DNA from: Acanthosepion lycidas
Lineage: Eukaryota > Mollusca > Cephalopoda > Sepiida > Sepiidae
DNA length: 64,000 bases
NCBI GenBank assembly: GCA_963932145.1
Contig: OZ010616.1
Coordinates: 56,212,392-56,276,391, forward strand
Direction of reading: 5' to 3'
Shown here: in pieces, positions 12,899 through 25,042 of the stretch
Numbering within the stretch: the stretch's first letter is position 1
Layout: every line of letters starts with the position of its first letter
Notes under the pieces: model-generated
What the model was told of the DNA's origin: nothing
What the model saw: the letters and a program-made list of their open reading frames with translations, nothing else
Databases searched by the model: none
Position numbers and translations under genes: made by a program

Positions 12899-15260
12899 GT
12901 GTAGGGGTAGGAAAACTGATTTTATACCTCCATTGCTTTGTGGTCCTATCCAAGCATGAAAAAGACTATGGAAATAAATCTGGAGTTGGTTGGCTATCGA
13001 CATTGACAAACTTCAAGTAACTCCTGCAGCCAAGCTGACCCCTAACATGTCATGTCTTGGACCTGATCACTATGGTTGTGGAAGGGCATGTGGTTTAGGC
13101 AGTGTATGGCCTTCATATAGCATTGCTCTGGTTAGATTACTCTAGTCTCACAACCAAAGGACTATATTTTATTCAAACAAGGTGCAACCATTATCTTGTG
13201 AGATAAAAGTATGCCTACTACTACTACTGGCAGTATATTAGCATCAATTTCAAATTGAATCCTTTATTTTTCTGAATTCATGTAAAATATTGAAAGTGGA
13301 CATTAAATTCATCAGGTTAATTTTATCTTTATATATGAAATATTTATCTTCATATATTTGATCTTTGTATTTCAACCTTGGGTGGGGGATTGATTTCAGG
13401 GTGTGTTGTATCTAGGGGCTTTTGTTCTGATGCATGTTATCCCATCTTTTTTTAAGCAGAATCTCTTGAAATTGTTTATTGTATTTTTTGTATCCCAAGA
13501 AGAAATATCATATTTTTATCATATCTATCTCAATTTAATAATGAGGTCAAGAGAAGCATCCTAAAAGTATATTTCAAGACAATATATTTCAATACAAGAT
13601 TTGTACAAGTTATGGATTATAAAAGCATACATCATCAGTATTGCTGGATATACACTGTGTTAAAAAAGATATTGATTTTGGATGTATGGGAAGTTTTGCT
13701 TTAAATTAACACAAAGAGTCTAAAGGACATAAGGAAGGAAATTAGAACGCATTAAACTTTTTTCAGCAAGACATTCTTTACAAGACAAACATAATCTATC
13801 AGCTTCCACTTAGAGCATTTAAACCTGTTTGGAAAAACAAATACCTTGAAAAATATACTTATTGACCAGAAAAAACCTTGAATAACCTGGAGTTCAATTT
13901 TATATATTTTCTATAAACCCTGTCTTTACTTAACTGTTACTTGTGACCTGATTAGCTGCATGTTACAAAAGTTGTGCTTGAATATTGTATATTTTTGGAG
14001 ATTTGCTTTCTCTTAGTAAATCCATAACTTCTTAAGCTCTGTTTTTTATTTTTTTTTATCAGAGTACTTATAGCATTATCTATTTGGTTGGTGCTTAGCA
14101 TACAGTTCCAAGTTTTAGTACTGGGTTTATATTTTTTACAACAGTTTTATGATATTTTTATCTTCAATTATTATTGATTTGGATTGTCAATATTTTCAGG
14201 CTTTGAATCTGTCTAATTGTTAAACTGGGGTTATTCACTGTTCATAAAATTTCTTTAGGATTTTGTTTACTTTACTGGGTTCAGTTCTCTTTTTTAATTC
14301 TTTACTACATTTTCTTTTTCCTCCTTATCACAAAGATCTATATTATCATCAGTTGGCTTTTACTGAGTCATCTATGGTTGTTGCTTGAAACACTTCCTTC
14401 TTCATACTGTCAATAAGTACATTGATGTTAGGTTAAATTTCTCAAACCTGTATTTTAAAGATAATGCAATATTATGTAAAATATAATATAGTCTCCTTTT
14501 TATTCATTTGAGAAGTGAGCACATGTAAAGTTTATTTTTTTCTCTTTATTTTATCATTTTACTCTCTTTATCTCTTCTCTTTTTTTATCTATCTTTTTTA
14601 AAATATGTCCATAGAGTTCTTCTATTTGATGATTTTGTTGCCAAATCCAATATGCTGAATAATAAGCACTGTTAGGGAGCCAAAGTTTTTTTTTACAAAT
14701 ATTACTTTTTCTCTAAAATCCTTTAAACTGCAGCATGGTAGAGAACTGACAATTCCCTCAAAGATCAAAATGTATGCATTTCAGTGAACTATTAGTTATG
14801 AACTGTCTTGCTTGAAAATCATATGCAGCTTGGTTGTAATTCTGACATTAAAGTTCAATCCCAACACTAGGAAAGTATTTGTTATAAGTGCAGGGTTGCC
14901 AACACACCAACATATACAAAATTTGGAGTAGCTCATCTTGGTACTCAACTCTTAGAGGTTTATATATGTAACTGAAATGCCTACCATTGGTCAGATAAAT
15001 AATTTGAATATCTTGCCTTTTCTTTATTAACAAGCTTAAGACACAGTTCAAATTTTTAATTTTAGCAGAGAATACACATAACACATGAGTGATTTTCATT
15101 GTTACAGGTTTGGCATTAACTTTGTTTATAATAGGATTGTATTTCTGGAGTATAAGGACATTGTTAATTTGTGTACCTTGTCATTGTGCGCTTACCATCT
15201 TATAGATATATTTTGTTGGAGGGAAATGTGTTGGCTAGGGTAACATGGCTTCTGATAGAT
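12899..15260. other. AT-rich intergenic sequence, no gene seen
   Basis: Apart from A/T homopolymers and short AT tracts I see no transposon termini, splice-flanked exon or recognisable protein. The minus-strand ORF of 83 residues at 14,848-15,099 has no motif I know. A segment around 13,020-13,200 is richer in GC and may be an old repeat. Confidence 0.6.
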
Positions 15261-15269
15261 TTTAGATGA

Positions 15270-15560
15270 TAGTTTTAGTGATTGATATGGTAGAGTAATA
15301 GATTGTGGTTCAGATTGAGGAATTGGAGAGCCGAGTTCAAATTCCAGTTCAGTTCATTACATTCACTTACGTGGTAATACCTATGAGAAAGGTATGAATT
15401 TATCACTTCTCCTCTCCCCTCCAGCTATGGATAAAATAGCAGGACAGACTGGATTCTATAGCCTTGGATGGCAACTTCTCTAAGAGAAGGAACACTTTGA
15501 ATTCAAAACTGTATGTAGCTCTGGTGAAATACAGCTAAAGAAAGAGCCATTTGCATTGAC
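15270..15560 (+). mobile_element. tRNA-headed SINE candidate
   Basis: A pol III A-box-like tggtagagtaat lies at 15,288-15,299 and a B-box-like gagttcaaattcc at 15,333-15,345, with tRNA-like spacing. About 200 bases of non-tRNA body follow, ending near the tagctctggtgaaatacagc segment. No terminal duplication or poly(A) was found, so the ends are approximate. The body is of a kind common in mollusc tRNA-derived SINEs, but I cannot name the family. Confidence 0.55.
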
Positions 15561-15738
15561 TCAATGATCCCAACTATGGTTGACTGCTTTTTTTTTATTT
15601 TACTATAAATTTCTATGTCATCTTTGCCCATTAGTTATAAATGTCAGGACTGATTTTTAACATTCTAGTCTCCTAATATAAACAGAGGTTTATCTTTATT
15701 TTTATTTTTTATGTATAAGAGTCACTTGAAGTAGAGGT

Positions 15739-15826
15739 TTACAGAGTAAGAGGCACCACCTCCAAGCAAGCTTACAGAGTAAGAAGCACCAACTCCAAGC
15801 AAGGTTACAGAGTAAGAGGGACAGTT
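15739..15826. repeat. 33-bp tandem repeat, about 2.6 copies
   Basis: The unit starts ttacagagtaagaggcacca and recurs at 15,739, 15,772 and 15,805 with few mismatches. No function is evident. Confidence 0.85.
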
Positions 15827-15859
15827 CATGTGGGGAAGGTAATGGTTAACCCTAGAATT

Positions 15860-16190
15860 TGTTATATTAAGTGTATAGTAGCAGAACAAAGAAGAAACAA
15901 TAGAGCTTTAAGAAATAAACAAGTGTATTAACATAAAAATACAACAAATGGTAAATTGGTATAAATGTCTCTTGTTGAATGAAAGAGATAAGTAGAATTG
16001 TAAAAGTCATCTGCAGAGACATACAGTAGGTTAGAGAGGGTGAGTTGTGACTTACTGAGGTGATGACCTTTGGTGAGTGGAGGTTGTGTTCTGATGAGAG
16101 TTGTGAATCCTGGCTGTTGTGCCATCTGACTGCCAAAGATGTCTCTTTGATGGGCTTTTATGTCCTTTTCTTAGGCTCAGATTGACTCCT
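15860..16190 (-). promoter_or_regulatory. Possible LTR remnant with TATA-like box
   Basis: On the minus strand a cataaaagccc box near 16,150-16,165 is followed by about 300 bases ending in tacacttaatataaca at 15,860. This resembles the R-U5 end of an LTR. I could not find a matching TG start or a target duplication, so this is a weak call. The overlapping 65- and 89-residue ORFs are not recognisable proteins. Confidence 0.3.
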
Positions 16191-16593
16191 ATTTTTTTTG
16201 TTTCTTTAGACAGGAGTGAGTGTTATTAGGTGGAAATTCTGGATTGTATTTTTCTTTGAGTGTGTAAGTAAAATGGAAGATATGTGCAGAGCCAATGTGC
16301 AGTTGACAGACTTTTTAGTTCAGTTTTGGGTTTTGGAGTGTTCACATCCAGAGAGTGCTCAAAATTTGTGTACATGAATCAGAAGATCTGGTTTTAGAAA
16401 GATTATAAAAACTTTAACAGGTTAAGATTGGAATGGTTGGGAAAGCATCCTCAAAGCAATGGTTTGTGAGAAGAAGCTTCTTGAATGGAACTTACATCTC
16501 CTCAATGTGATACAAAAGGAATGGGGGTCATTTGCTACAATAGGTATGGCATGGCAGATCTTAAGCATGAAGGTTAATAACTGGTAGAACTAA

Positions 16594-16890
16594 TTAATTC
16601 CTATAAACGCTTTCCATGGAAATAGCGATAGAGCAGTGAGAGGCTTGCGACGTTTCATCTATGAGAAAGAGGTTGTAGGATGGGAAATAATTCATCACCC
16701 ACAAGGACACAAAAACCTTTTGAATTCTATCAAGAGTGGAAAATGAAGACTGAGCAGTTCCTGCTGATATATGGCAACAGTACTCAATTTTTGGTCTGAT
16801 CTGACTCTTGTAAAGGTAGATAATAACAGAAGAGGTGCTTACTGAATCAATACAGGGAATCAACCATTTTTCCAGCATCTTTAGCAGTAG
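16594..16890 (-). pseudogene. 5'-truncated LINE reverse-transcriptase C-terminal fragment
   Basis: The minus-strand ORF contains YKSQIRPKIEYCCHISAGTA followed by LDRIQKV. This is the conserved region just after the palm and thumb domains of Jockey/CR1-group LINE reverse transcriptases. The reading continues, out of frame, into a YFHG-like segment near 16,600 that also occurs in the related LINE copies at 33.0-33.2 kb and 34.03 kb. The RT catalytic core and the endonuclease are absent. Confidence 0.75.
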
Positions 16891-17640
16891 ATCATATGTA
16901 AAAATTCTACTTTAGGTTTCAGTTGAATAAGTTCCAATAGGCACAATTAGTAAAAGTGCTTGGTCCAATCAGCAATCATGGGATGTTACTAGTTTGATTT
17001 TAGTGGCATTGAATTTTTGAATTGTCCTTATGGTTTTCTTTTAACTTCATTGTAGGGACATTGACCAAATTGATAGACTTCCTTGGCTTATGTACAATGT
17101 AGGTGTTATCAATTTGCAATTGTGTATAATAACTGACCACCTAAAGAGACTGAATTTATCTTCAGGATTACTACTGAAGTTAAATCACAATCCAGTTGGG
17201 AGTGTCACAATCCAATGGAGAGTGATATAACTGCGCAGATTGTACAATAAACCAATAAGGTTCATCTCTTGCAGCAAAACTTCTACTCACTCTGATCCCC
17301 AAAACACTCCTTATTCTACAAGCTTCCTCCTGCAACTGACTATGTACTTCATACATGTATTAGTCAAGAAATTTCCATAAGAATGTTATTGGAAATTCAT
17401 CCTATTTCTTCTTCAAAATATGAAGTTGATCCCTAAAACATCAAGGCAAAAATTGTGCATTATTAGGATTAGCATTATTCATTTTTTGTTTGTTTGTTTG
17501 TTTAACTGCATATCAACTCCTTATGGGTCATTTAAAGCTGGAATTTAATTTTCCTGGGAGCTTGAGTAATCTTTTCTTTTACAAAAATCAGTTGCTGGGA
17601 ATTTATTTTTTCATTTTTATACCCCATTGGTGTGTGTGTG
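16891..17640. other. No gene seen
   Basis: Unremarkable sequence with a short imperfect duplication (cacaatccagttgggagtgt and a relative about 20 bases on, near 17,190-17,230) and a (TTTG)n tract near 17,488. No family recognised. Confidence 0.55.
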
Positions 17641-17671
17641 TGGGGGGGGGGTCAATATTTTGAATATTTCA

Positions 17672-17830
17672 GGTCAGGGTGGACCTGGAAACAACAATTA
17701 AGAGGTGGTTCCACACTCCTCAAAACCTCCAATCTCCCAATCAGAGGCTTTGCTGTCAGAAAGGTCGACCTGGGATCAACAACAATTAAGAGGTGGTTCC
17801 ACATTCCTCTGCTACTGGATGGAGTTTATC
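17672..17830 (+). repeat. Dispersed repeat with internal 85-bp duplication
   Basis: The motif gacctgg, then caacaattaagaggtggttc, occurs at 17,682 and again at 17,767. The same sequence is present in the opposite orientation at 58,620-58,715, including the neighbouring caaaacctcc and atcagaggc segments. It is therefore an interspersed repeat of unknown class. ORFs over it are incidental. Confidence 0.75.
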
Positions 17831-18055
17831 ACCATACCTAAGACAAAGAATATTTCTTACTTTCCATCTAGGCAAAGACGAAAAAATAAACGAGTTCTAA
17901 ACTTCAAAACATTCATATATATATATATATGAATAAATATAGTTTTAAAGTGTGCTATATTTAAGGGATAAAGTGCTCAATATCAGAGATAGAGTGTATG
18001 TAAATATAAATATAAAAGTGAACACTGAAATCAACACTCAGAGGTATTTCATGTT

Positions 18056-18075
18056 AATTGTCAGGCCTGACAATT
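18056..18075. repeat. Perfect 20-bp palindrome
   Basis: aattgtcaggcctgacaatt is identical to its own reverse complement. It lies in AT-rich, otherwise unremarkable sequence. Function unknown; it could be a relic of a MITE centre or chance. Confidence 0.9.
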
Positions 18076-18442
18076 GCCTCTAGCATTTATATATATATAT
18101 GGTGTATTTCAGCAGCAATAATTCTCTCAAATATATCTGGTTATATATCAACAAATTCTAACTATTAAATTTTTCAAATTTCTGAATTAGTTCTTTTATG
18201 TTATCAGTGGATTTGGCAAAGTTCATAATTATTTTTTATTTTATATTCATTTTTTTACAAGTACTTTTGAATGTAGCTACATTCATTTCAAGGATTATTC
18301 TGTGTATATTTATGCAATTCTGTGTATATTTATGGATTTTCAAGTTTGATGGAACCAATTTTAAGTTACTCAAGGTGATGTCATTTAAAGTCAAACTCAA
18401 ATTTTTCTGTGTGTATATATATATATATATATATAATCACTA

Positions 18443-19111
18443 GAGCAGCATTCGGCAGACTGAAGGATAAATTCTGGGAGTCATGAAGCCTTAACACCAA
18501 GCTCAAAGTATACCTACCATATTTGCTCTATGTATGTGAGATATAGACAGCCTACAGCCAGCATGTTAAACTGCTTCATGCCTTCCACATTAGATGCTCT
18601 GGACCCTGCTACATGTCAAGAGGCAACACTGAGTCCCAGACACTAAAGTGTTCCAGCATGCTGGTATGGAGAGTATCTATGCCATCCTACTATCAACTCC
18701 CAAAGGCTGACTACATCCACTGCATGGATTAATGTTGCCTCCCAAAGAAATTGCTCTATGGTGAGCTAACCACAGGCAAGCAATCACTCAGCAGACCAAA
18801 GAAATGTTACAAAGATATGCTGAAGGAGTCTCTCAAGCATTGTGTCATTCCCAACCTGGAAGAGACTGCTGAGGGCTGTGCCATCTGGTACTCCCTTGTA
18901 AGGTCAGGTGTGTCTGATTTTGAAGAGAAAAGAAACAGTAACAAAGAAAACAGACACCAGAAAAAGGAAAGATCAAGAGAGTCCTGCATGCTGGCCTGGT
19001 TCAGCACCCAACATCCCATGTCACATCTGCAATAGATTTTTCAGGACAAAGAGTAGAATCATAAGTCATTTCCACCCACACCCCAATGATTTTTTGCATG
19101 TGGAAGATGAA
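18443..19111 (+). pseudogene. LINE C-terminal fragment ending in a C2H2 zinc finger
   Basis: Broken frames read AAFGRLKDKFWE, then a LLYACE/W-like stretch near 18,520-18,550, then YGELTTGKQSLSRPKKCYKD, LKESLKHC and RSGVSDFEEKR. The end is CHICNRFFRTKSRIISH at about 19,019-19,072, a Cys2His2 finger. This arrangement is typical of the thumb and C-terminal end of a widespread mollusc LINE, though I cannot give its clade with certainty. Several frameshifts and stops show it is dead. The endonuclease and RT core are missing. A (TA)n tract directly follows the end at 19,112. Confidence 0.82.
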
Positions 19112-19135
19112 TGATATATATATATATATATATAT

Positions 19136-19440
19136 GTATGTCAAAGTGGAAAAAGTTTTCTTGTGATACATTTTGTCCTTTAGAACTTTGTTGGAATAAA
19201 TTTGTTATGTTTAGTGCAACTACCCATGCACATAAAGGAGGGGTGATGGGAATTTAAAATTTTCCTTTTTTTTTTTAATCTATCCCTTCTTCATGCACAT
19301 GTGTAGTCACACCAACATAACAAATTTAGTCTGACGAAGTCCTAAAGAACAAAACATGTTGCAAGAAAACCTTTTCCACTTTGTCATACATTTTTCCCCA
19401 ATATTGTTCTTGATATATCACATATCGTTATCTCATATAA
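19136..19440. mobile_element. Foldback element with (TA)n tail, copy 1
   Basis: The left arm (gtcaaagtggaaaaagtttt, from 19,140) is the inverse of the right arm ending at 19,387, with roughly 70-base arms around a 110-base centre. To the right follow cttgatatatcacatatcgt and a TA-rich tract, also found after the copies at 62.76 and 63.5 kb. A solo LTR has inserted into the TA tract at 19,446. No coding capacity. Confidence 0.75.
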
Positions 19441-19445
19441 TATAT

Positions 19446-20421
19446 TGTTACGCCCGGTTTTTTGTTAGGACTACAATAGCCAGGACGTAACGAGAAAAAA
19501 AATAAATAAATAAAATAAGAGATCCGAAGGTTCAATATAAAAATAAAGGAAAAGAACAGTGGGAGAGGAATTCTCCGAATCCAGACACGGGTAAACACAG
19601 CAAGAAATATACAATGCGTGAACACAAAATGACAGGAGACAATCTATCTATAATAAAAATGATTTATTTGAAAATATACAAGAATAAGATGCAACAGTAA
19701 GATAAGAAATAATTAAACAAAACTTAATAACACAAAGGATGGGGAGATGAGTAATCAGTTAGACATACATATAAAAAAAAACATGTAACACTCACAGTAG
19801 ATGATGTTCGATGTCAATCGGGATTTTTCCCAATAATACAGTGTAACGAAAAAAGATGTTCATACACTCATTTTTTGTTTCCTTTTTTTTTCTGAACATA
19901 AAAGGGAGGGATTATCAATGTTACATGTGTGAATCATAAAAGCTTAGCCGACTTGGGGGATGATGTTCTTTAAATTCTTTGGGCAGCAAAGAGCGAAATT
20001 TGGTGTTTGTAACATCTACTACTTCGGACTGCAAACGGTTAAAGACAGATTCTGGTGACGTCTACCTAGTCTGGGGACCAGCAGCTAAGTGAAAAATTGT
20101 TAACCTTGCCACGCACGAAACGAAACCGCTACATGCCAGCCTTCGAAAAATGCGTAGGTGTCATTCATGGAATATTGTTGGGGTCATTTGTACTTTTTGT
20201 CGAACAGCGTTCGTCTGGACTACGATCAAGAACCAGACAGGAAATGAGAGGTTCTCTTCCGAGAACTGACCCTGAAACAAAAATATATCTCAGTCACAAT
20301 CTACTTTTCCAAGAAATAAAGAAGTTATTAATATTCCTATGTCTCGTCACACGTACACAGTGTACTTAAAATATACTTATAAAATTTGAGGTGAGGGTAC
20401 AAATATGGGGTTGACGTAACA
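19446..20421. mobile_element. Solo LTR (976 bp)
   Basis: The segment begins tgttacgcccgg and ends ggttgacgtaaca, so it has TG...CA ends with a 7-base terminal inverted repeat (tgttacg/cgtaaca). It is flanked by the 4-bp duplication atat (19,442-19,445 and 20,422-20,425). No internal gag-pol sequence is present. Structure and a 4-5 bp target duplication fit an LTR retrotransposon, possibly gypsy-like, reduced to a single LTR. The duplication is low-complexity and lies in a TA tract, so it is weaker evidence than the termini. Confidence 0.72.
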
Positions 20422-22462
20422 ATATCTCTATATATATATATCTATATATATCTATATATATATAATATTAATATATATACACATGATTCACGTTATTGCA
20501 AATACATACATATAAATACACATCCTTCCTTTAAAAGAAATAAAATATATATACATACAAAATACACATTAGCTCAATAAATACACATACTAGCAAATAG
20601 GAATATACTTATACATACTAGTAAATATTCAATCATATAGGCAAATCTGAACATAAAGAAAATGTAAGTAAATGAATGTAGATATATATTGAAAAAATGA
20701 GGATATATGGTAAGAATTGATTTCAATTCTTCCCATTATCATAATTGAGAACTTCCTGAAAATAATTAATCCACCTTGTTGGCATAAACAACTTTCTTAT
20801 AATGTAACCTAATTCTAAAACTTAAAGTTATCCATTTCAGATCAGTGCTGCAAAATATTGTCATGAAATTGTGAAAAAATGCCAGGCACAGCTTTCACGG
20901 TATATAGTTGAATAGAAAACATTGAAATAAAGTAAGTTTATGTTTGTGTGTGCATTTTTTTTTTTTAAATCTATGGTTTTATTTCATAACATTTAAATGT
21001 ATAGCCTTTAAAAATTTAGCTAAGTGTGCCATGATATTTCCATTTGCTCCTAGGTGTGCTGTTGCTTGAAAAGGTTGAGAAACACTGATGTAAATATTCT
21101 GTTCACTTCTGCCATAGCTTTACTTTGAAACTGATTCTTAAAACCTAACTATCCACCTAATGTATATAAAATGCTGATGTTGGAGTGAATGTCATATTTT
21201 AGAAAAGGAAAGTTTTGATTGTTTTAATTATCAATTTATTCTTATATTTTTTGTTTATTATATTTTAATTTTTGCTATATTTTTATGCATTTATAATATT
21301 TTAATATACATATTTTTATAATCATTTTATACATATTTGTTTATTTTTACCATAAGTCATGGTATGCATTGATTGTTTACCCTTTACCAAGACTGGTTAC
21401 CAAACATAACTAGAAAGACCAGTTTGTCCAACTATTAAACCTGTAGCTGGGTGGAGAATAGATGGATTCATACCTTTGTGCAAAAGTGAATGTAATAAAC
21501 TTGTAATGACAAAAATATGCAGGTGTGGGGCTTTAAGAAAGTTTTATTCAACTGAGAATACAAGGTTCGTGTATAGTGTCCTTTTATTGCCCCAGTAAAG
21601 AGAAATAGCTCTCTTAAAGAGGAGAGTAACAAAACAAGAGGAGACTACTCTTGGTTATTCATAACAAAACTTAACTGAAAATACCACAAACAGTATACAA
21701 ACAAACCCCAAAGTATTAACCAAAATCATAACTATACTGAGCAGGACAAATAAATAACATTTTTAAGAATAATAATGACAAAAATAATTGACTATTTGTA
21801 TCTTTTATAAAATGAATCCTATAATCTTATCATATTTTCTATAAAATTAGATAAAAAAAAAAGCAGCTTAAGTATAACTTGATATATCTTAAATATATCG
21901 TCTCCTAAATATTTTTACTTTGTATATGTAATCTTTATATTCCAGATTTGTCAAATTTTTCAGTTCAGTTTCCCTTTCAACATTGACTTAAATTTTACAA
22001 GGAGGTAAAATATTTTGAAATTTTAAATTGCTTGTAAAATAGAAATTTTTTAATTAATTGAATTAATCTCATTTTTACTCATTTTTTTTCTTTTACTTCT
22101 AATTCCAGTGTATTGATATATCAGTGATGCTAGCTGAAGCTATAAGATGCATGCACAATGGAGAATCAATATCTTACCTGTTCATATAACAACTGCTACT
22201 ACTATACAGGTACCTTTGATTGACCTATTATCAGATGACTTTGACATAATGGGATATGTGTTTTCTTTCTACTTATGTTCCTATAAATAATAGATTTTTA
22301 AGTATATTAATATGATTTCTTTTTACAAAGTCTTCCATGAAAGACAAAATTTGAATCTGGCCAATATTTGAATGAGCATCATTTAAGAATGACAGGTATT
22401 GTATGCAAACATTTGTTTTATAGATGATCTTCAGAATATCTTCTATAAAGTGTTTAATCATA
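20422..22462. other. AT-rich spacer with a possible hAT end
   Basis: The stretch contains TA microsatellites at 20,430-20,465 and long AT-rich runs. The sequence gaaaaggttgagaaacactg at 21,068-21,087 reads in reverse like the right end of a hAT element (cagtgtttctcaacc). I did not find a convincing partner end, so a truncated non-autonomous copy is only suggested. Nothing else recognisable. Confidence 0.5.
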
Positions 22463-23153
22463 TACTTATTATAAAACCCAGGTTGTGTGTGTGTGTGTGT
22501 GTGTGTGTCTGTACGTTTATATATTGGATCAGATTTCCTACATTTTTCAACCGATTTCAACAAAACTTCACAGGACTACATAAAATTACCTTGTGATAGT
22601 TCTGACAGCGCTAAAAATTGGAAAAACAATTGTTTTTGCATGAAATCAATTTGAAAACACGATTAAGAGGCATCGCGAGAATGAAAGAGGGACAATTCAT
22701 ATCGAGTTATACATATTATAAAACCCTGGTTGTTTGTGTGTGTGTGTTCGTTTATATATGGGATTGGATTTCCTATATTTTTCAACTGATTTCAACAAAA
22801 CTTCACTTTTTTTTTGGCAAGTAGTGTTTCTTATTGTCTTGCACACTTTTTTCTTTATTTTTACATTCAGAATGCTTTAAAAATTCCATTTACAAGACAA
22901 TTGGTTATAATAAAATTCTATTCAATCGGTAGACTCATAACGATTGAAAACAATGTTTTTGTTTGAGTTTGGGTTTGACCAATTCGTAAAAAAACAAAAA
23001 AAAAACAAACAAAAAACCACTAATTAAGACATGCGTGTCCGTCAACATTAAACAATAATCTTTGTCAATTTTATTTTTCAGTCTTTATGATGGTCGATAC
23101 TTGATCTATCTCTTACTGTTTCATCCCTGGGCAATGCTGGGCTCTACTGCTAG
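22463..23153 (+). mobile_element. Non-autonomous Helitron-like element, copy A
   Basis: The element starts tacttattataaaaccc with a (TG)n run and ends in a GC-rich hairpin-like segment (ccctgggcaatgctggg) shortly before CTAG at 23,150-23,153. It lies between a host A and a host T with no target duplication, as expected for Helitrons. Its 5' module (tataaaaccc, GT repeat, cgtttatatat, ccgatttcaacaaaactt) is present twice, at 22,463 and about 22,710. An inverted copy lies at 24,618-25,302. The start TA instead of the canonical TC is a departure. No Rep or helicase is encoded. Confidence 0.7.
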
Positions 23154-23411
23154 TAGTGAATAAATATCAGTGTTAGATGACTCAGTGATTAATCTTTTTG
23201 TTTGCATGCTTGATAAGAATTAACACTTAAAAAAATTCAATTTTCTTTACTAAAATTCAAATAATAATTAATCTACCTGTTGCTTAACCATGACTTGATT
23301 CATTATTATTAGTATTAATATTTGTTATTATTATTACTATTATCTATTTTTTATTACTATTTTTTTTCTTATCCAAGAAAATCATTGCAATACTTTTAAT
23401 TGCTTTACTTA
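23154..23411. other. Short AT-rich spacer
   Basis: Contains ATT microsatellite runs around 23,305-23,345. No feature recognised. Confidence 0.5.
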
Positions 23412-23996
23412 CAGGGTGTCTAAAAAAGAAAGGATATTCATTTTGAAGATTTCTCAAAAAATAATTCAAGCAAATAGAACCAACTATGTCCAATTTAAAT
23501 AATGCATATGAAGACAATATTTATTATAAATACATCCTCTTAAAATTTGGTCATCGCATGTTTTCAAATTGATGTCTGTTATGATCCAGACATTACTAAC
23601 AATGTGACGCAAACAGCAATCAACATTTTGATAAGTTTCTTAAACTTCTGTGAAAATTTTCTATCACCCTTTCTTACTTTACAGGGTGTGGTTGATATCC
23701 ATGGTCTTCTGGAATGGTTCTTGTGTACATCATGTACAGTACCATCAGCTTCAAACTTATCTGTAATTTGAGAGATTGTAAACTGTGTAGGTTTGTCTGA
23801 ATGAAACTCTCTTCAATACCACCTTTGAACATTAACTGCATTTTTTTTTACTTCCAGTAGCATTTCAGGATGAACTTTCTTTGTTCAAAGATAAGCCTGG
23901 ATGACATTAGTAATACTAATGTTCAAATCTGAAAAGAAAACAAGTTGACTTGATCTATACACTGTAAAATTATGTATACATTTTTGACACGCCTTG
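23412..23996 (-). mobile_element. Degraded Tc1/mariner-type element
   Basis: TA-flanked ends cagggtgtctaaaaa (left) and, read in reverse, caaggcgtgtcaaaaa (right) form short imperfect inverted repeats. On the minus strand around 23,690-23,765 the reading KFEADGTVHDVHKNHSRRP resembles the DNA-binding helix-turn-helix region of mariner-like transposases (an F-x-A-x-G-T-V ... RRP/GRP pattern). Frames break repeatedly and the catalytic domain is absent, so this is an internally deleted relic. Confidence 0.6.
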
Positions 23997-24239
23997 TATG
24001 TTAATATAATTTATCAGATATTTTTCTTGTCTTTGAATAATTCTATGACCATAAAATTACTAATGAAAAACCAGAGCATGTTTTTAGCATATTTATTTTT
24101 TATTTCCAAAGTCTTGTGAGGAGTTTGATTTACAGTGTAAGCATATTTCTAAAAGGAACTCTTTCTTAGATTAGCTAAGCTAAATCTTTAATTTTTCATC
24201 TTAATAAAAATTTCCTAGCTAGAAACTAATAATATCTTT

Positions 24240-25004
24240 TTATTATTATAATTATTATTATCATAATCATCATACTTTTATTTACTTTCTGTTGTATACA
24301 CATTTCCTTCTGGGTTCCAACCAGAGACCTAAGGTTATTTTACATAGATAAAGCCATTTGTAAGGTGTAGGTTGTATTTGTGAGAACAATTTTTTTGTAT
24401 TTCTTTGAGGAATTCCTTCATTGATTCTATCGGAATATTTTCCAATCAATCTGACAGCTTGAACTACAACTAGAATTGTTGATGTTCTCATCTGCTACAT
24501 TTTTGAGATTTCAATTTCAAGGTCCTTGTATTTTGATCTTCAAAGATACACTGCAGTCTGCAGGGACTCCCATGTCAATAAGAAGGCACATTTTGTCTTT
24601 GTGGTCTTTAATCACAACTAGCAGTAAAGCCCGGCATTGCCCGGGGATGTAACAGTAAGAGATAGATCAAGTATCGACCATCATAAAGACTGAAAAATAA
24701 AATTGACGAAGATTATTGTTTAATGTTGATGGACACGCATGTCTTAATTAGTGGGTTTTTTTTGTTATTTTTTACGAATTGGTCAAACCCAAACAAAAAC
24801 ATTGTTTTCAATCATTATGAGTCTACCGATTGAATAGAATTTTATTATAATCAATTGTCTTGTAAATGGAATTTTTAAAGCATTCTGAATGTAAAAATAA
24901 AGAAAAAAGTGTGCAAGACAATAAGAAATACTACCTGCCAAAAAAAGTGAAGTTTTATTGATATCGGTTGAAAAATGTAGGAAATCCAATCCCATATATA
25001 AACG

Positions 25005-25042
<38 letters not shown>

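Noticed and set aside
14848..15099. 83-residue minus-strand ORF as a gene
   Set aside because: No motif, no splice or promoter context, and composition like the surrounding AT-rich sequence.
15267..15345. tRNA gene
   Set aside because: A and B boxes are present, but no acceptor or anticodon stem pairing was seen; a SINE head is the better explanation. The same holds for 34,979-35,031 and 47,100-47,175.
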